A program made the position numbers and the translations under genes. A stretch of DNA of 64,000 nucleotides from Nocardia macrotermitis (GTDB lineage: Bacteria; Actinomycetota; Actinomycetes; Mycobacteriales; Mycobacteriaceae): NCBI RefSeq assembly GCF_009604405.1, contig NZ_WEGK01000024.1, positions 40,244-104,243 of the forward strand, in the 5' to 3' direction. Below, piece by piece: positions 33,914 to 42,059 of the stretch (its first letter is position 1; every line of letters begins with the position of its first letter). Under the pieces are notes generated by a model that was given only the letters and a program-made list of their open reading frames with translations, had not been told where the DNA came from and did not search any database.

Positions 33914-36417
33914 CAGCGCCTCCCCACGGTGCTGCCGAAGCCGCCGGGGGTGCGGTCCACGTCGAAGTCGTCGGGGGCGAGCTTGTCGAGCTGCATGAGG
34001 ACCTGTTGCAGTTCGATGTTGTCGCCGCTCTCCAGCGCGATCCGGCCCTTGCGCAGCAGCCGCTGGATCGCCGGGTCGGGACTACCGCTCAACGCCTCCT
34101 CGCGTCCGGCGAAGACCACCGCCTCCAGCCGCCCCGAATCGCGCAGCACCTCGCGGAAGATCTCGCGCACGACGTCGATCTGACGACGCAGCACCGTCTC
34201 GTCCCCGGCGGTGATGGCGTTCTCGATGGCGCGTTCGGCATCGCGCAGGGTGGCGCGACGAGTCGCGTTGCCCCAGCGTTGAATCGGCTCGCGCACCGAT
34301 TCGAGCATGTCGGTCGCCTCGGCGGCCAGCTCCGGAAGTACCAGGGCCGCTTCGATATCGGCGAGTGCGGCCTGCGCGTCGTGCAGGCGGTTCTCGCATT
34401 CGCGGGCCGCGTCCGGATCGACCGCCGCGGCCTCGGCACGGTTGCGGACCTGTTCGACCGCGCCGTCCCGGGCGAAGGCGGTGATCATCGTGGACACCGA
34501 TGCGCCCGCGGAGCCCAGCTGCCGGGCGCGGTCGGACAGATCCTGCGCACGGGTGTCCAGATCCTGTGCCGCGCCGCGCAATTCGTCGGCATCGGTGGAG
34601 GTGTTGCGGCCGAGGTCGACGGTGATGGGGAACTCCTCGTCGAGGATCGGCACGTAGGCGTTGGCATGCACCTGGAAGCTGGTATCGATCCGCAGTTCGA
34701 CCTCCACCTCGCTACCCGCGGGCACGTCGCGGGCGACCGCACTCGGCACGATGTCCAAGGCCCCGATCAAGGTGTTGAGATCCGCTTTCGAACGTTCCCC
34801 CGAGACGAACGGGACCCGGATCAGCCCCGAGTTCGAGTTGCGTCGCACGGCCACGGTCGAACGCAGCACCTCGCGCGTCTTGGCTTCCAGCTCGGATCCC
34901 TTGCGTACCAACCACAACACCTCGTTGTCGTCCAGCCCGATACCGACCGAATGACTCAGCGTCGGCGGGGTGCCGACCAGGCTCGCGTGCCGGTAGCTGA
35001 TCCGGCCCGGTTCGCAGTCCACCGGGTTACCTTGTGCGTCATGGATTTCCACCAGATAGCGGTTGGTGGTCTCCGCCTCGGCGTGCACCCTGGTGGTGAA
35101 GGCGCCGTTCGCGGTGAGCGGGACCTTGCCGCTGCGCCACGGCGGTTCGCCGTCGGGGTTGACGAATTCGACGGTGGCCCCGGTCCAATCCCGGTCCTGG
35201 GCCGCGCGGATACGCCCGCCGATCAACGGGTCCGGATCGGAGCCGACCGGTTCGTGCGACATCTCGATGATCACCCGGCCGCTCTCGGTCGGCCGCGCCC
35301 GCGCGGGCAACCGCTGGGTGCTCGCGAACATCGCCGCGCCGCGTGCCACCACGGTCACCGGGTCCAGGCTGTGATCGAGCGCGATGCCCAGGCCCTCGTC
35401 GGGATCGGCCAGCAGCTTCCGCAGCCCTGGGGCGAGGGTCGCGCCGCCGACCAGCAGCACTCGATCGATATCACCGGGACCCAGTTTGGATTCGGCAAGT
35501 GCCTTGCGGCACAACTCGATCGACTGCCGATAGCGCGGCATCGCCAGGCGTTCCAGCTCGGCTCGGGTGATCGAATAGGCGAAGTCGACGTCGCTTTTGC
35601 CTGGGCCCGGAAGTTCTATCTCACCGCTGGTCCGCTCGGTGCGGGAGAGTTCGATCTTCGCGTTCTCGGCCGCGGCCTTCAACTTCGCGATGGCCTTCGC
35701 GTAACGTGCATTTCCCCGGGCCAATTCGGTGAATCCGGGTTCCTTGCGGGCCTCCGGAATGAGCAATTGCTCCACGATGGCCCAGTCGATCAACTTGCCA
35801 CCGAGAAAATTGTCACCGGCGTGATTGATCGTGCTGAACTCGCCGTCGGCGACCCGGATGACGGCCGCGTCGAAGGTGCCGCCGCCGAAGTCGTAAACCA
35901 GCCAGAAGCCGCGCTCGACCGACTTGCCCGCGCTGTATGCCCAGGCGGCCGCGCTCGGTTCCTGGATCAGCGGCGCGAATTCCAGGCCCGCCGCCGCGGC
36001 GGCATTGCGCGTCGCATCGCACTGATCGAGTTCGAAGGCGGCCGGTACGGTGATCACCGCCGCGCCGATATTCTCCTCCTCCGACGACCGGACATCCTCC
36101 CGCAGCGATTTCAACACCTCGGCGGACAATTCCTCCGGGCTCATGTTGATATCGGCCGCGGCGAAATGCTTGTGTGTGCCGCGCATTCCCATCTGTAGTT
36201 TGAATTCGGCGCAGGCGTTGTCCGGATCGGATTCCACCCGTTCCTTCGCGCGCATGCCGACGAATTTGCTCTTCATACGGTTCACGTACACCGCGGACGG
36301 CGTGAAATCGGACTGGTCGTTGTTCCGGATCACTCGCGCGCCGCTGCCGTCGACAACGGCGATCGCACTGTTGGTGGTACCGAGATCGATACCGAAATCG
36401 ATGGTCTCGCGTGTCAT
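33910..36417 (-). CDS. Hsp70-family protein
   Basis: An 835-residue Hsp70-like ATPase, distinct from housekeeping DnaK (about 620 residues). The N-terminal nucleotide-binding domain (1-380) has IDLGTTNSAIAVV, VYDFGGGTFDAAVI, VLLVGGATLAPGLRKLL and AAWAYSAG. The substrate-binding region (about 390-540) is divergent: no clear DnaK-type beta-sandwich motif is seen. A long helical C-terminus (540-835) contains coiled-coil-like stretches (DELRGAAQDLDTRAQDLSDRARQLG) and ends without the EEVD/EDV-type tail. It lies ten bases after the GrpE-like gene and overlaps the next gene. The arrangement suggests a dedicated chaperone or signalling switch working with the linked J-like and GrpE-like partners. 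Confidence 0.93.
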   Translation of the reverse strand: MTRETIDFGIDLGTTNSAIAVVDGSGARVIRNNDQSDFTPSAVYVNRMKSKFVGMRAKERVESDPDNACAEFKLQMGMRGTHKHFAAADINMSPEELSAEVLKSLREDVRSSEEENIGAAVITVPAAFELDQCDATRNAAAAAGLEFAPLIQEPSAAAWAYSAGKSVERGFWLVYDFGGGTFDAAVIRVADGEFSTINHAGDNFLGGKLIDWAIVEQLLIPEARKEPGFTELARGNARYAKAIAKLKAAAENAKIELSRTERTSGEIELPGPGKSDVDFAYSITRAELERLAMPRYRQSIELCRKALAESKLGPGDIDRVLLVGGATLAPGLRKLLADPDEGLGIALDHSLDPVTVVARGAAMFASTQRLPARARPTESGRVIIEMSHEPVGSDPDPLIGGRIRAAQDRDWTGATVEFVNPDGEPPWRSGKVPLTANGAFTTRVHAEAETTNRYLVEIHDAQGNPVDCEPGRISYRHASLVGTPPTLSHSVGIGLDDNEVLWLVRKGSELEAKTREVLRSTVAVRRNSNSGLIRVPFVSGERSKADLNTLIGALDIVPSAVARDVPAGSEVEVELRIDTSFQVHANAYVPILDEEFPITVDLGRNTSTDADELRGAAQDLDTRAQDLSDRARQLGSAGASVSTMITAFARDGAVEQVRNRAEAAAVDPDAARECENRLHDAQAALADIEAALVLPELAAEATDMLESVREPIQRWGNATRRATLRDAERAIENAITAGDETVLRRQIDVVREIFREVLRDSGRLEAVVFAGREEALSGSPDPAIQRLLRKGRIALESGDNIELQQVLMQLDKLAPDDFDVDRTPGGFGSTVGRRW

Positions 36418-36427
36418 GGTGCTCGTC

Positions 36428-36985
36428 CTAATCGGTTGCGGGCACGGGGATTTCGTGCCCGGGGTGGTCTCGGTACTCGGGCTCGGCAGCGTCGGTCTGC
36501 GCGGGTATGCCGACGATCACCTGACCGATCTGAATGCGTCGCCCGGACCGGTAGATCGACGGCAGGACCGTTTCCACGACGATCTCGCGGTCGAATCCCG
36601 GCTGCGGTTCATAGGCCATCACGTCCAGGGAGAACCCCGGATCGAAGACGGCTCCGTCGTGATCCTGGATCCGAATTCGTCCTTGCTCCAGGCGTTCTCG
36701 TACGGCGGTCAGATTTCTGGTGGCCAGCCGCTGCGCCCTGGGCGCCTCGCCGTCCTCGGACGCGAATCTGCGCAGTACCCGCCAGACGCCGGTGGCCACG
36801 TCGGCGACCACGGCGTCGTCGAGATCGTCCAGCTCCCGGTCGGCGGGCACGATCGGATCCGGTTCATCGGTGATCGGGGCCGCGGTGGCCGGATCGGCGA
36901 GATATCGCGTGGGCTCGGGAATCCGGAATTCCGGCGGGAACCGGTACTGCCGTATGCGCCGGTGCACGGCTGCCAACGATGCCAT
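36428..36985 (-). CDS. GrpE-like nucleotide exchange factor
   Basis: A 185-residue protein whose C-terminal half matches the GrpE beta domain pattern: RERLEQGRIRIQDHDGAVFDPGFSLDVMAYEPQPGFDREIVVETVLPSIYRSGRRIQIGQVIVGIP corresponds to the G ... FDP ... V ... GY ... RPA.V.V sequence of GrpE. The usual long N-terminal dimer helix is short (about residues 45-95, VADVATGVWRVLRRFASED ...). The first 40 residues are Pro/Arg rich. It sits between the J-like gene (nine bases) and the Hsp70 gene (ten bases). Its role is inferred as the exchange factor for that Hsp70. Confidence 0.75.
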   Translation of the reverse strand: MASLAAVHRRIRQYRFPPEFRIPEPTRYLADPATAAPITDEPDPIVPADRELDDLDDAVVADVATGVWRVLRRFASEDGEAPRAQRLATRNLTAVRERLEQGRIRIQDHDGAVFDPGFSLDVMAYEPQPGFDREIVVETVLPSIYRSGRRIQIGQVIVGIPAQTDAAEPEYRDHPGHEIPVPATD

Positions 36986-36994
36986 TGTCGCCTC

Positions 36995-38581
36995 TCATTC
37001 GGCCCGGTGTGCGGTGGGCCGGGTGGTGGTGGAAACGAGGAGCCAGACGATGCGCGCGGCGTTCAGCAGCGCGAGCGCCCCGACCGCGATCAGGAAGACG
37101 GTCCGCCCGGTACCGCCGTCGTACGGCCGGATGAATGCGACGAGGAAGCCGAGCAGCACGATCGCCCGCCAGATTCGCGCCCCGATCGTCAACGGCACCT
37201 TGCCGTAGAAGAACCGCTCGTCGCGCAGATAGGAGGCCAGCGGGATCGGGATGAGCAGCGGCGCCATGTAGTGCGTGGCGATGTAGGTGCCGTCCTTGCC
37301 CGGTGCCCGGTGGCCCGCCAGGAACGAGAATCCGACCAACCAGAAGCCGACGAACGGCGCACCGCGCATCGCCCCGACGATCCCGCGCCGATCCGCCAGT
37401 AGCTGCGTGATCTGTTGCCGCAGTACGGGATTGCCGATCCGCGAACGCCAGACCCGGAGCCGGTCGGCGGCGGTGTTCACCCAGCCGCGCCCGACCAGGC
37501 TCGCGACGGCGCCGACGACGGTTTCGGCCCCGACCACCTCCTCGTTGTTGTCGATCAGCTCGATCGTGGTGGGCAGCCGCGCCAGCGTGCGGGCCTGGGC
37601 CAGCATGTCCAGGGCCGCCGCGTCGTTCTTCGGATCGGCCCGGTGATGTGTTGTGGCACAGAGGTTCACGGCGCGGGCCGCCTGGTCGTAGGCCGCGTCG
37701 GTGACCGGGTCGTCGGGGCCCAGCAGGGCGGCGATCATGCGCAGCGCGGGGCGTACCCGATCGAGCAGGACGCGTCCGGCGGCGGCAGAATCCGCCGATG
37801 CGGTGGTGGCGTCCTGTTCGGCCGTCTCGCAGGCCGTGCGGACCCGGGTTTCGGCCGGTCGGGTCGCCTGGCGCAGCGCGATATCGATGACGTCGTCGTC
37901 GAACGTCGATTCGTCCAGCAACCGCAGATGCCAGTCGGCGGCGTCGGGGCCGAACTTCTCCACCCGCTGCACCGCGAGCGCGATACCCACATCGATCATG
38001 TGGCGCGGCAGGCGATCTCGCAGTCTGCGGACTACACCGGTGGTGAGCCGGGGGTCGTCGATCTCGGTGACGCGGGTGCGGGCCCGCTCCCAGATCCGAT
38101 CGTCGTCCAGCACCCGCGCCCACTGTCCCAGTGCGGCGGCCCAGCGTTGCGCGCGGGGATCGTCCTCGAAGTCGGTGTCGTCGAGCTCGACGATCGAATC
38201 ATCTTCCAGCACAGCGCAATGCGCGCGGATCGCGGCATCGTGCTCGGCATCCCCGGACAACCAGAGCAGTTCGTGCACCAGCCGCGCCACCGGATCGCGC
38301 AGGGTCTCGAACGCGGCCCGCACCGCATCCCCGTCCGGCGCGGGCGTCGGCGGCAGGTCCCCGGCGGGCTGATACGGCACGCCCAGACGTTCGGACAACG
38401 CCAATTCCTCACGCCGCCGCCGGATCACCGTCGGGGAGGCGTCCGGCGGCACACCGGTGATTCGGAATGCGTTGTCGCGGTACATGTTCGCGCCGACCAG
38501 CGGTCGCAGGATCCGGTCCAGCTCCTCGGCCCGACCGAGCGAACCCGTCGCGTGATCGCGATCGGATGCAGTGGTGTTCAT
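36995..38581 (-). CDS. J-like membrane protein
   Basis: A 528-residue protein with an N-terminal J-domain-like segment (NAFRITGVPPDASPTVIRRRREELALSERLG ... AAFETLRDPVARLVHELLWL) resembling helices II-IV of DnaJ. The HPD tripeptide needed for classical Hsp70 stimulation is not present. The middle 300 residues are an acidic helical repeat region. The last 120 residues hold several hydrophobic segments (GFWLVGFSFLAG, YMAPLLIPIPLASYL, WRAIVLLGFLVAFI, FLIAVGALALLNAARIVWLLV), so the protein is membrane anchored. The ATG at 38581 overlaps the kinase stop (ATGA). It could recruit the Hsp70 to the membrane. Confidence 0.72.
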   Translation of the reverse strand: MNTTASDRDHATGSLGRAEELDRILRPLVGANMYRDNAFRITGVPPDASPTVIRRRREELALSERLGVPYQPAGDLPPTPAPDGDAVRAAFETLRDPVARLVHELLWLSGDAEHDAAIRAHCAVLEDDSIVELDDTDFEDDPRAQRWAAALGQWARVLDDDRIWERARTRVTEIDDPRLTTGVVRRLRDRLPRHMIDVGIALAVQRVEKFGPDAADWHLRLLDESTFDDDVIDIALRQATRPAETRVRTACETAEQDATTASADSAAAGRVLLDRVRPALRMIAALLGPDDPVTDAAYDQAARAVNLCATTHHRADPKNDAAALDMLAQARTLARLPTTIELIDNNEEVVGAETVVGAVASLVGRGWVNTAADRLRVWRSRIGNPVLRQQITQLLADRRGIVGAMRGAPFVGFWLVGFSFLAGHRAPGKDGTYIATHYMAPLLIPIPLASYLRDERFFYGKVPLTIGARIWRAIVLLGFLVAFIRPYDGGTGRTVFLIAVGALALLNAARIVWLLVSTTTRPTAHRAE

Positions 38582-39702
38582 GTCACAACTCCCTTGCGCC
38601 ACAGTCGAAGCCGGCTCTCGTGGACGTCGCGCAACCGCGGCAACCGGCCGAATGCCTCTTCCATCACATCCGCCGCCTCCGGCAGCGTCGCGGCCTGCCG
38701 CGCCAAGCGCAGCGCGCGTTCGGCCAACGTCTCGGCGGCCTGTTCGTCGCCCGGAGATCGGTTGCCCAGCACGGTTTTCGAGGTGTGCTGGGTGAGATCG
38801 GTGCGGACGTGTTCGAACGGTTCGCTGCTGGTGCGGGCCCGCCAGCGGCCGAACTGCGCGGCCAGTACGCCCGCGTCGGGGGTGCGCGCGGCCGGATCGG
38901 GATCCAGGGCGGCCAGCACGATCCGGTCGAGTTCGCGGTCGACCTCGGCGTTCAATTCGTGTGGCGGGCGCGGGGGTTCGCGGCGCTGGGTGCCGAAGAA
39001 CTCCACCGCGAGGCCGGCCTCGCGAAAGTCTTCCGGGTAGGGCAGCGTATCGGTGAGCAGCAGATAGGCGATGGTGCCGATGGCCCACACATCGCCCGCG
39101 CGGGAGTCGCCGTTCGGATTCAGCAGGGACTCGGGCGATTTGAACGCCAGCGTGCCGCGCGTGCTGGCCAGCTGGGTCAGCGGATTGATGTGCTTGGCCA
39201 GGCCGAAATCGCTGATCCGGGCGCGCAGTCCGGCCGGGTCGTAGCCGACCAGAATGTTCTGCGGGGTGATGTCGCGGTGGATGATCGGCGGCTGCGCGGT
39301 GTGCGCGACGGCCAGGCCCTCGGAAATCTGATGCAGGATCCGCGCCGAATCGCTCAGCGGTACGAACCGGTCGCGGTGCGAGGTCCAGAAGTTCTGGAGG
39401 TTGCCCCCGGCGATGTATTCCATTGTGAAATAGGCACGTTCGCCCTGCGGGGTGCTGACGGTGTTCGCGTCGAACACCCGGATGATGTTCGGATGCCCCA
39501 TCTGGGACAGCAGGATCGCCTCGCCCAGCATGGCATCGTTCTCCCGGGCGGTGCCGGTCCGCCGGAACACCTTCATCGCCTGGCGGCCCAGGATGCGGTG
39601 CCGCACCCGGTACACCTCGGCGAACGCGCCCTCACCCAGGAACCGTTCGACCTCGTAGGTCTCGCCGATGCGCTGTCCCTCCCGCAGCAGTCGCGCGAAC
39701 AT
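38578..39702 (-). CDS. Soluble serine/threonine protein kinase
   Basis: A 374-residue kinase without a membrane helix. Motifs are the glycine loop FLGEGAFAEVYRV, the ATP lysine in AMKVFR, the catalytic loop HRDITPQNIL, SDFGLAKHI and SPESLL. The catalytic loop has Thr where most kinases have Lys (HRDxK). That variant occurs in some active bacterial kinases but may lower activity. The C-terminal 90 residues are helical. Its start shares one base with the FHA stop (TGATG), and its stop overlaps the J-like start (ATGA), so it is translationally coupled on both sides. It probably phosphorylates the linked FHA proteins or the J-like/Hsp70 partners. Confidence 0.9.
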   Translation of the reverse strand: MFARLLREGQRIGETYEVERFLGEGAFAEVYRVRHRILGRQAMKVFRRTGTARENDAMLGEAILLSQMGHPNIIRVFDANTVSTPQGERAYFTMEYIAGGNLQNFWTSHRDRFVPLSDSARILHQISEGLAVAHTAQPPIIHRDITPQNILVGYDPAGLRARISDFGLAKHINPLTQLASTRGTLAFKSPESLLNPNGDSRAGDVWAIGTIAYLLLTDTLPYPEDFREAGLAVEFFGTQRREPPRPPHELNAEVDRELDRIVLAALDPDPAARTPDAGVLAAQFGRWRARTSSEPFEHVRTDLTQHTSKTVLGNRSPGDEQAAETLAERALRLARQAATLPEAADVMEEAFGRLPRLRDVHESRLRLWRKGVVT

Positions 39703-40493
39703 CACAGATCGATCCGCTCGAGGTCGCAGGGGACCAGCGTCCCGGACCGCATGAGCTCCTGAATCAGGTTGTGGTTCAACATGTTCCCGATCGGCTGCGG
39801 CATCTCCTCGGCGGTGAGCCCGGCGAAGCCGGCGCGCGAGAGGCGATGCCGCACACCCGCGACCAGTTCCTCCACCCGCCGCGGTTTCCAGCCGAAGTCC
39901 GGCTGCATCTCGCCGAGCAGCTCCGCGGTGGCCTTCCACGTCCACGGCTGCGGATTGCGCTCGTGCCGTAGATACCGCTGCCCGAGCACAGTCAGGGCCA
40001 GTTTTTCCACCTCGTCGAGGCGGTGCGGGGTGGCGGGCAGGGTGCCGTGCTCGTGCAGCGGGCCCTGCTGACCGCGATCGATATCGGCCACGAAGATCTC
40101 CAGCACATGTTCGCGCCGCTGGGAGCCGCGAATGAACATCGGCGTGTACCCGGCGTCCAGCGGGATCGGCTGTTCGTCCTGAAAGAGCATGTGCGACTCG
40201 GCGATCCGGATCGGCTGCGCGCCCGCGTTGCTGACCCACCAGCGGTTGCCGTCGCAGATCAGGGTGCCGTGCCGGCGGCTGATCCGCAGATCGTTCTCGC
40301 CCACGCACACGTGCACCAGCGGCCGATTGCGGCCGAAGATGATCTCGCGCCCCTTCTTGGGCCGCACGCTCACCCCACCGGCCAGCGACAGCACCGAGAC
40401 CGTCCCCGGCGTGGTGGCCCGCATGCCCCGGACGAGGCTGTTCTGCTCCGCCGGAATCCGCTCCCCGTCCTCGGGTTCCAATGTCCCGCACAC
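39702..40493 (-). CDS. FHA-domain protein (proximal paralogue)
   Basis: A 263-residue first gene of the kinase/chaperone operon. The FHA domain reads IIFGRNRPLVHVCVGENDLRISRRHGTL and WWVSNAGAQPIRIAES. The C-terminal helical domain (VLGQRYLRHERNPQPWTWKATAELL ... MPQPIGNMLNHNLIQELMRSGTL) is shared with the protein at 32095-32895. The GTG start at 40493 is open to doubt; an ATG 23 codons later (MRATTPG) aligns better with the paralogue. A 16-bp perfect palindrome lies about 60 bases upstream. Confidence 0.87.
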   Translation of the reverse strand: MCGTLEPEDGERIPAEQNSLVRGMRATTPGTVSVLSLAGGVSVRPKKGREIIFGRNRPLVHVCVGENDLRISRRHGTLICDGNRWWVSNAGAQPIRIAESHMLFQDEQPIPLDAGYTPMFIRGSQRREHVLEIFVADIDRGQQGPLHEHGTLPATPHRLDEVEKLALTVLGQRYLRHERNPQPWTWKATAELLGEMQPDFGWKPRRVEELVAGVRHRLSRAGFAGLTAEEMPQPIGNMLNHNLIQELMRSGTLVPCDLERIDL

Positions 40494-40551
40494 AGTTTCA
40501 CCCGTCCTGACCAGCCGAATCCGATGTCGAGCCCGACTGTGCCACCGATCC

Positions 40552-40567
40552 CCGGGACCGGTCCCGG
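40552..40567. promoter_or_regulatory. Palindrome upstream of the FHA/Hsp70 operon
   Basis: CCGGGACC-GGTCCCGG is a perfect 16-bp palindrome about 60 bases before the first gene of the operon. It could be an operator or, given its GC content, a stable hairpin in the leader. Confidence 0.45.
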
Positions 40568-41209
40568 ACTCGGGGTAACACTGAAATTCGGATCGGGCGC
40601 TGCGGCTGTTCCGGTGGTGTGATCGCGTCCGGTGACCCGGTTGGATTACGTCCGTGCGGTTTGTTCCCGGGAAGGAGCCGATGCGTCGGGGGTGAAGGAG
40701 GCTGGGGGAACAGGCATTCCGGTGTCGCCATTACCGAATCGGTATCCGGGACGGCTGCGGTCGGGGTACAAGATCAGGAATGATGGGGTTGCGCTGGTTG
40801 TTCACCGGGGTGGTTCGCGGCCGGTTCGAAACGGGTGCGATGCAGATTGCTAAACGATAGCTATCTGCTCTCAGTCTGATCTCGCAGATTTGGTCGAGTG
40901 CTCGAAATGGTAACGCAAAGCTCGTCTTTCGCGATGGTGCCTGTCGGTTTCGGGGCTTGTGTCTGATGTTAGCTGCGACACGCAAAGTCGACTCCACCCA
41001 GATGTCCGGGAAGTAGCTGCGATGGCTCTAGAGTGGTGCGTGCTGCGGTACACGAACGCTCCCGGGGTGGAGCCGTCGGAGCGGTTCGAGTATGTGGCGC
41101 TGGAGTGGGTGAGGTGGTTTCCGGTGACCTGTGGGCGACTTGCACCGGAAGCCCCTCGCCCGCGTGGCGTGACACGGGCGGCGCTGAAATCTATGAGGGG
41201 AGAACGACA
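40568..41209. other. Intergenic region, no convincing gene
   Basis: About 640 bases with only short, unconvincing reading frames. It contains the self-complementary GATAGCTATC at 40856-40865, nested between GCAGAT (40842) and ATCTGC (40863), which could form a hairpin. Local AT content around 40850-40930 is higher than the surroundings. The promoters of the minus-strand FHA operon and of the small acidic gene at 41210 should lie here. Confidence 0.45.
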
Positions 41210-41530
41210 ATGGGTTCACGGTCCGAGGTGTTGCGTCTCGTCGGCGAGGTCACCGATCGCTACGGTTCGCTCGATGCGTTCTTCGCTCGACTACGCGCCG
41301 AATTCGATGATCAGCCGACCGTGCAACTGCCCGTGCTCGATCCGGCCGCGGGTGAGCCGAAGGCGTGGTCGCAGACGTCGGTGGACGAGATTCCCACGGC
41401 CGCTGTGGAAGTCGAAGCGGCGGTGGAGGATTCGGCGGACGAGTACGACGATGCGGACGACGAGCCCGAATACGCGGTCGCGCCGCAGCGGTCCGGGATG
41501 TGGGGCAGGCTGACCGGTCTGATGCGGTGA
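41210..41530 (+). CDS. Small acidic protein, unknown function
   Basis: A 106-residue protein I do not recognise. The N-terminal 35 residues form a likely amphipathic helix pair (SEVLRLVGEVTDRYGSLDAFFARLRAEFDD), the middle is strongly acidic (AVEDSADEYDDADDEPEY), and the end has WGRLTGLMR. The ATG at 41210 has GGGGAGAA upstream; longer in-frame readings overlap sequence with no coding character. Its last codons and stop lie in a 37-bp tandem duplication. Another small gene of unknown function converges on it 85 bases later. Confidence 0.6.
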   Translation: MGSRSEVLRLVGEVTDRYGSLDAFFARLRAEFDDQPTVQLPVLDPAAGEPKAWSQTSVDEIPTAAVEVEAAVEDSADEYDDADDEPEYAVAPQRSGMWGRLTGLMR

Positions 41531-41592
41531 GCATCGTGTACCCGCGCGGATCGGTCTGATGCGGTGAGCATCGTGTACCCGCGCGGATCGGT
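41519..41592. repeat. 37-bp tandem duplication at a gene end
   Basis: Two identical 37-bp copies (41519-41555 and 41556-41592), each beginning CTGATGCGGTGAGCATC. The first copy carries the stop codon of the small acidic gene and the second is non-coding. The perfect identity points to a recent slippage or duplication event. Confidence 0.9.
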
Positions 41593-41615
41593 TGTGCGCC
41601 TTCATGGATCGGCTG

Positions 41616-41798
41616 TCATAGATCGGCGGTCTCCGGAAACAGCTTCTCCGCACGGCGCAGGGCGGCGGCGAAGTTGGTCAGGATGATCAGCGACGAATCG
41701 GACAGGCCGTCGGCATTGCGTGCCAGCCGACGTATCGCACCCTGGTTGAACGCATTGATCAGTTCACTGTCCGCACGCTGAATCCCGATCTCCGACAC
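41616..41798 (-). CDS. Small protein, unknown function (60 aa)
   Basis: A 60-residue protein: it begins MSEIGIQRADSELINAF and includes DSSLIILTNFAAALRRAEKLFPE. The GTG start at 41798 is preceded by a strong GGGAGG at good spacing, which supports a real gene despite the length. It is predicted helical and soluble. No relative is recognised. It converges on the acidic-protein gene, and the methyltransferase gene starts about 260 bases away on the other strand. Confidence 0.55.
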   Translation of the reverse strand: MSEIGIQRADSELINAFNQGAIRRLARNADGLSDSSLIILTNFAAALRRAEKLFPETADL

Positions 41799-42059
41799 GC
41801 GATCCTCCCTTTCAACCAGACCGCGTCCCCGAAATTGTCCCGCCGATCACGATCCATCCCTGCTGTAGGCCCATCGTAAGCGGACATCGTGCCGTTCATG
41901 GGAACATCCCGGTCCGAGAGTCGCGAGGACGGTTCGCGCGGACAAGCAGACCGGTCGGCTCGGATGGGGATTTCGGACGGCGACGATCCCGCCGGACTGG
42001 TATGCCTGTATGGGCCGCGGCTCACAGCCGCGCGGCAGACGCAGGGTGAGGAGTCCGGG

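Noticed and set aside
40959..41513. A 184-residue plus-strand frame overlapping the small acidic gene
   Set aside because: The acidic-protein frame has a ribosome binding site and a coherent helix/acidic layout; the other frame becomes Arg-rich, as shadows do.
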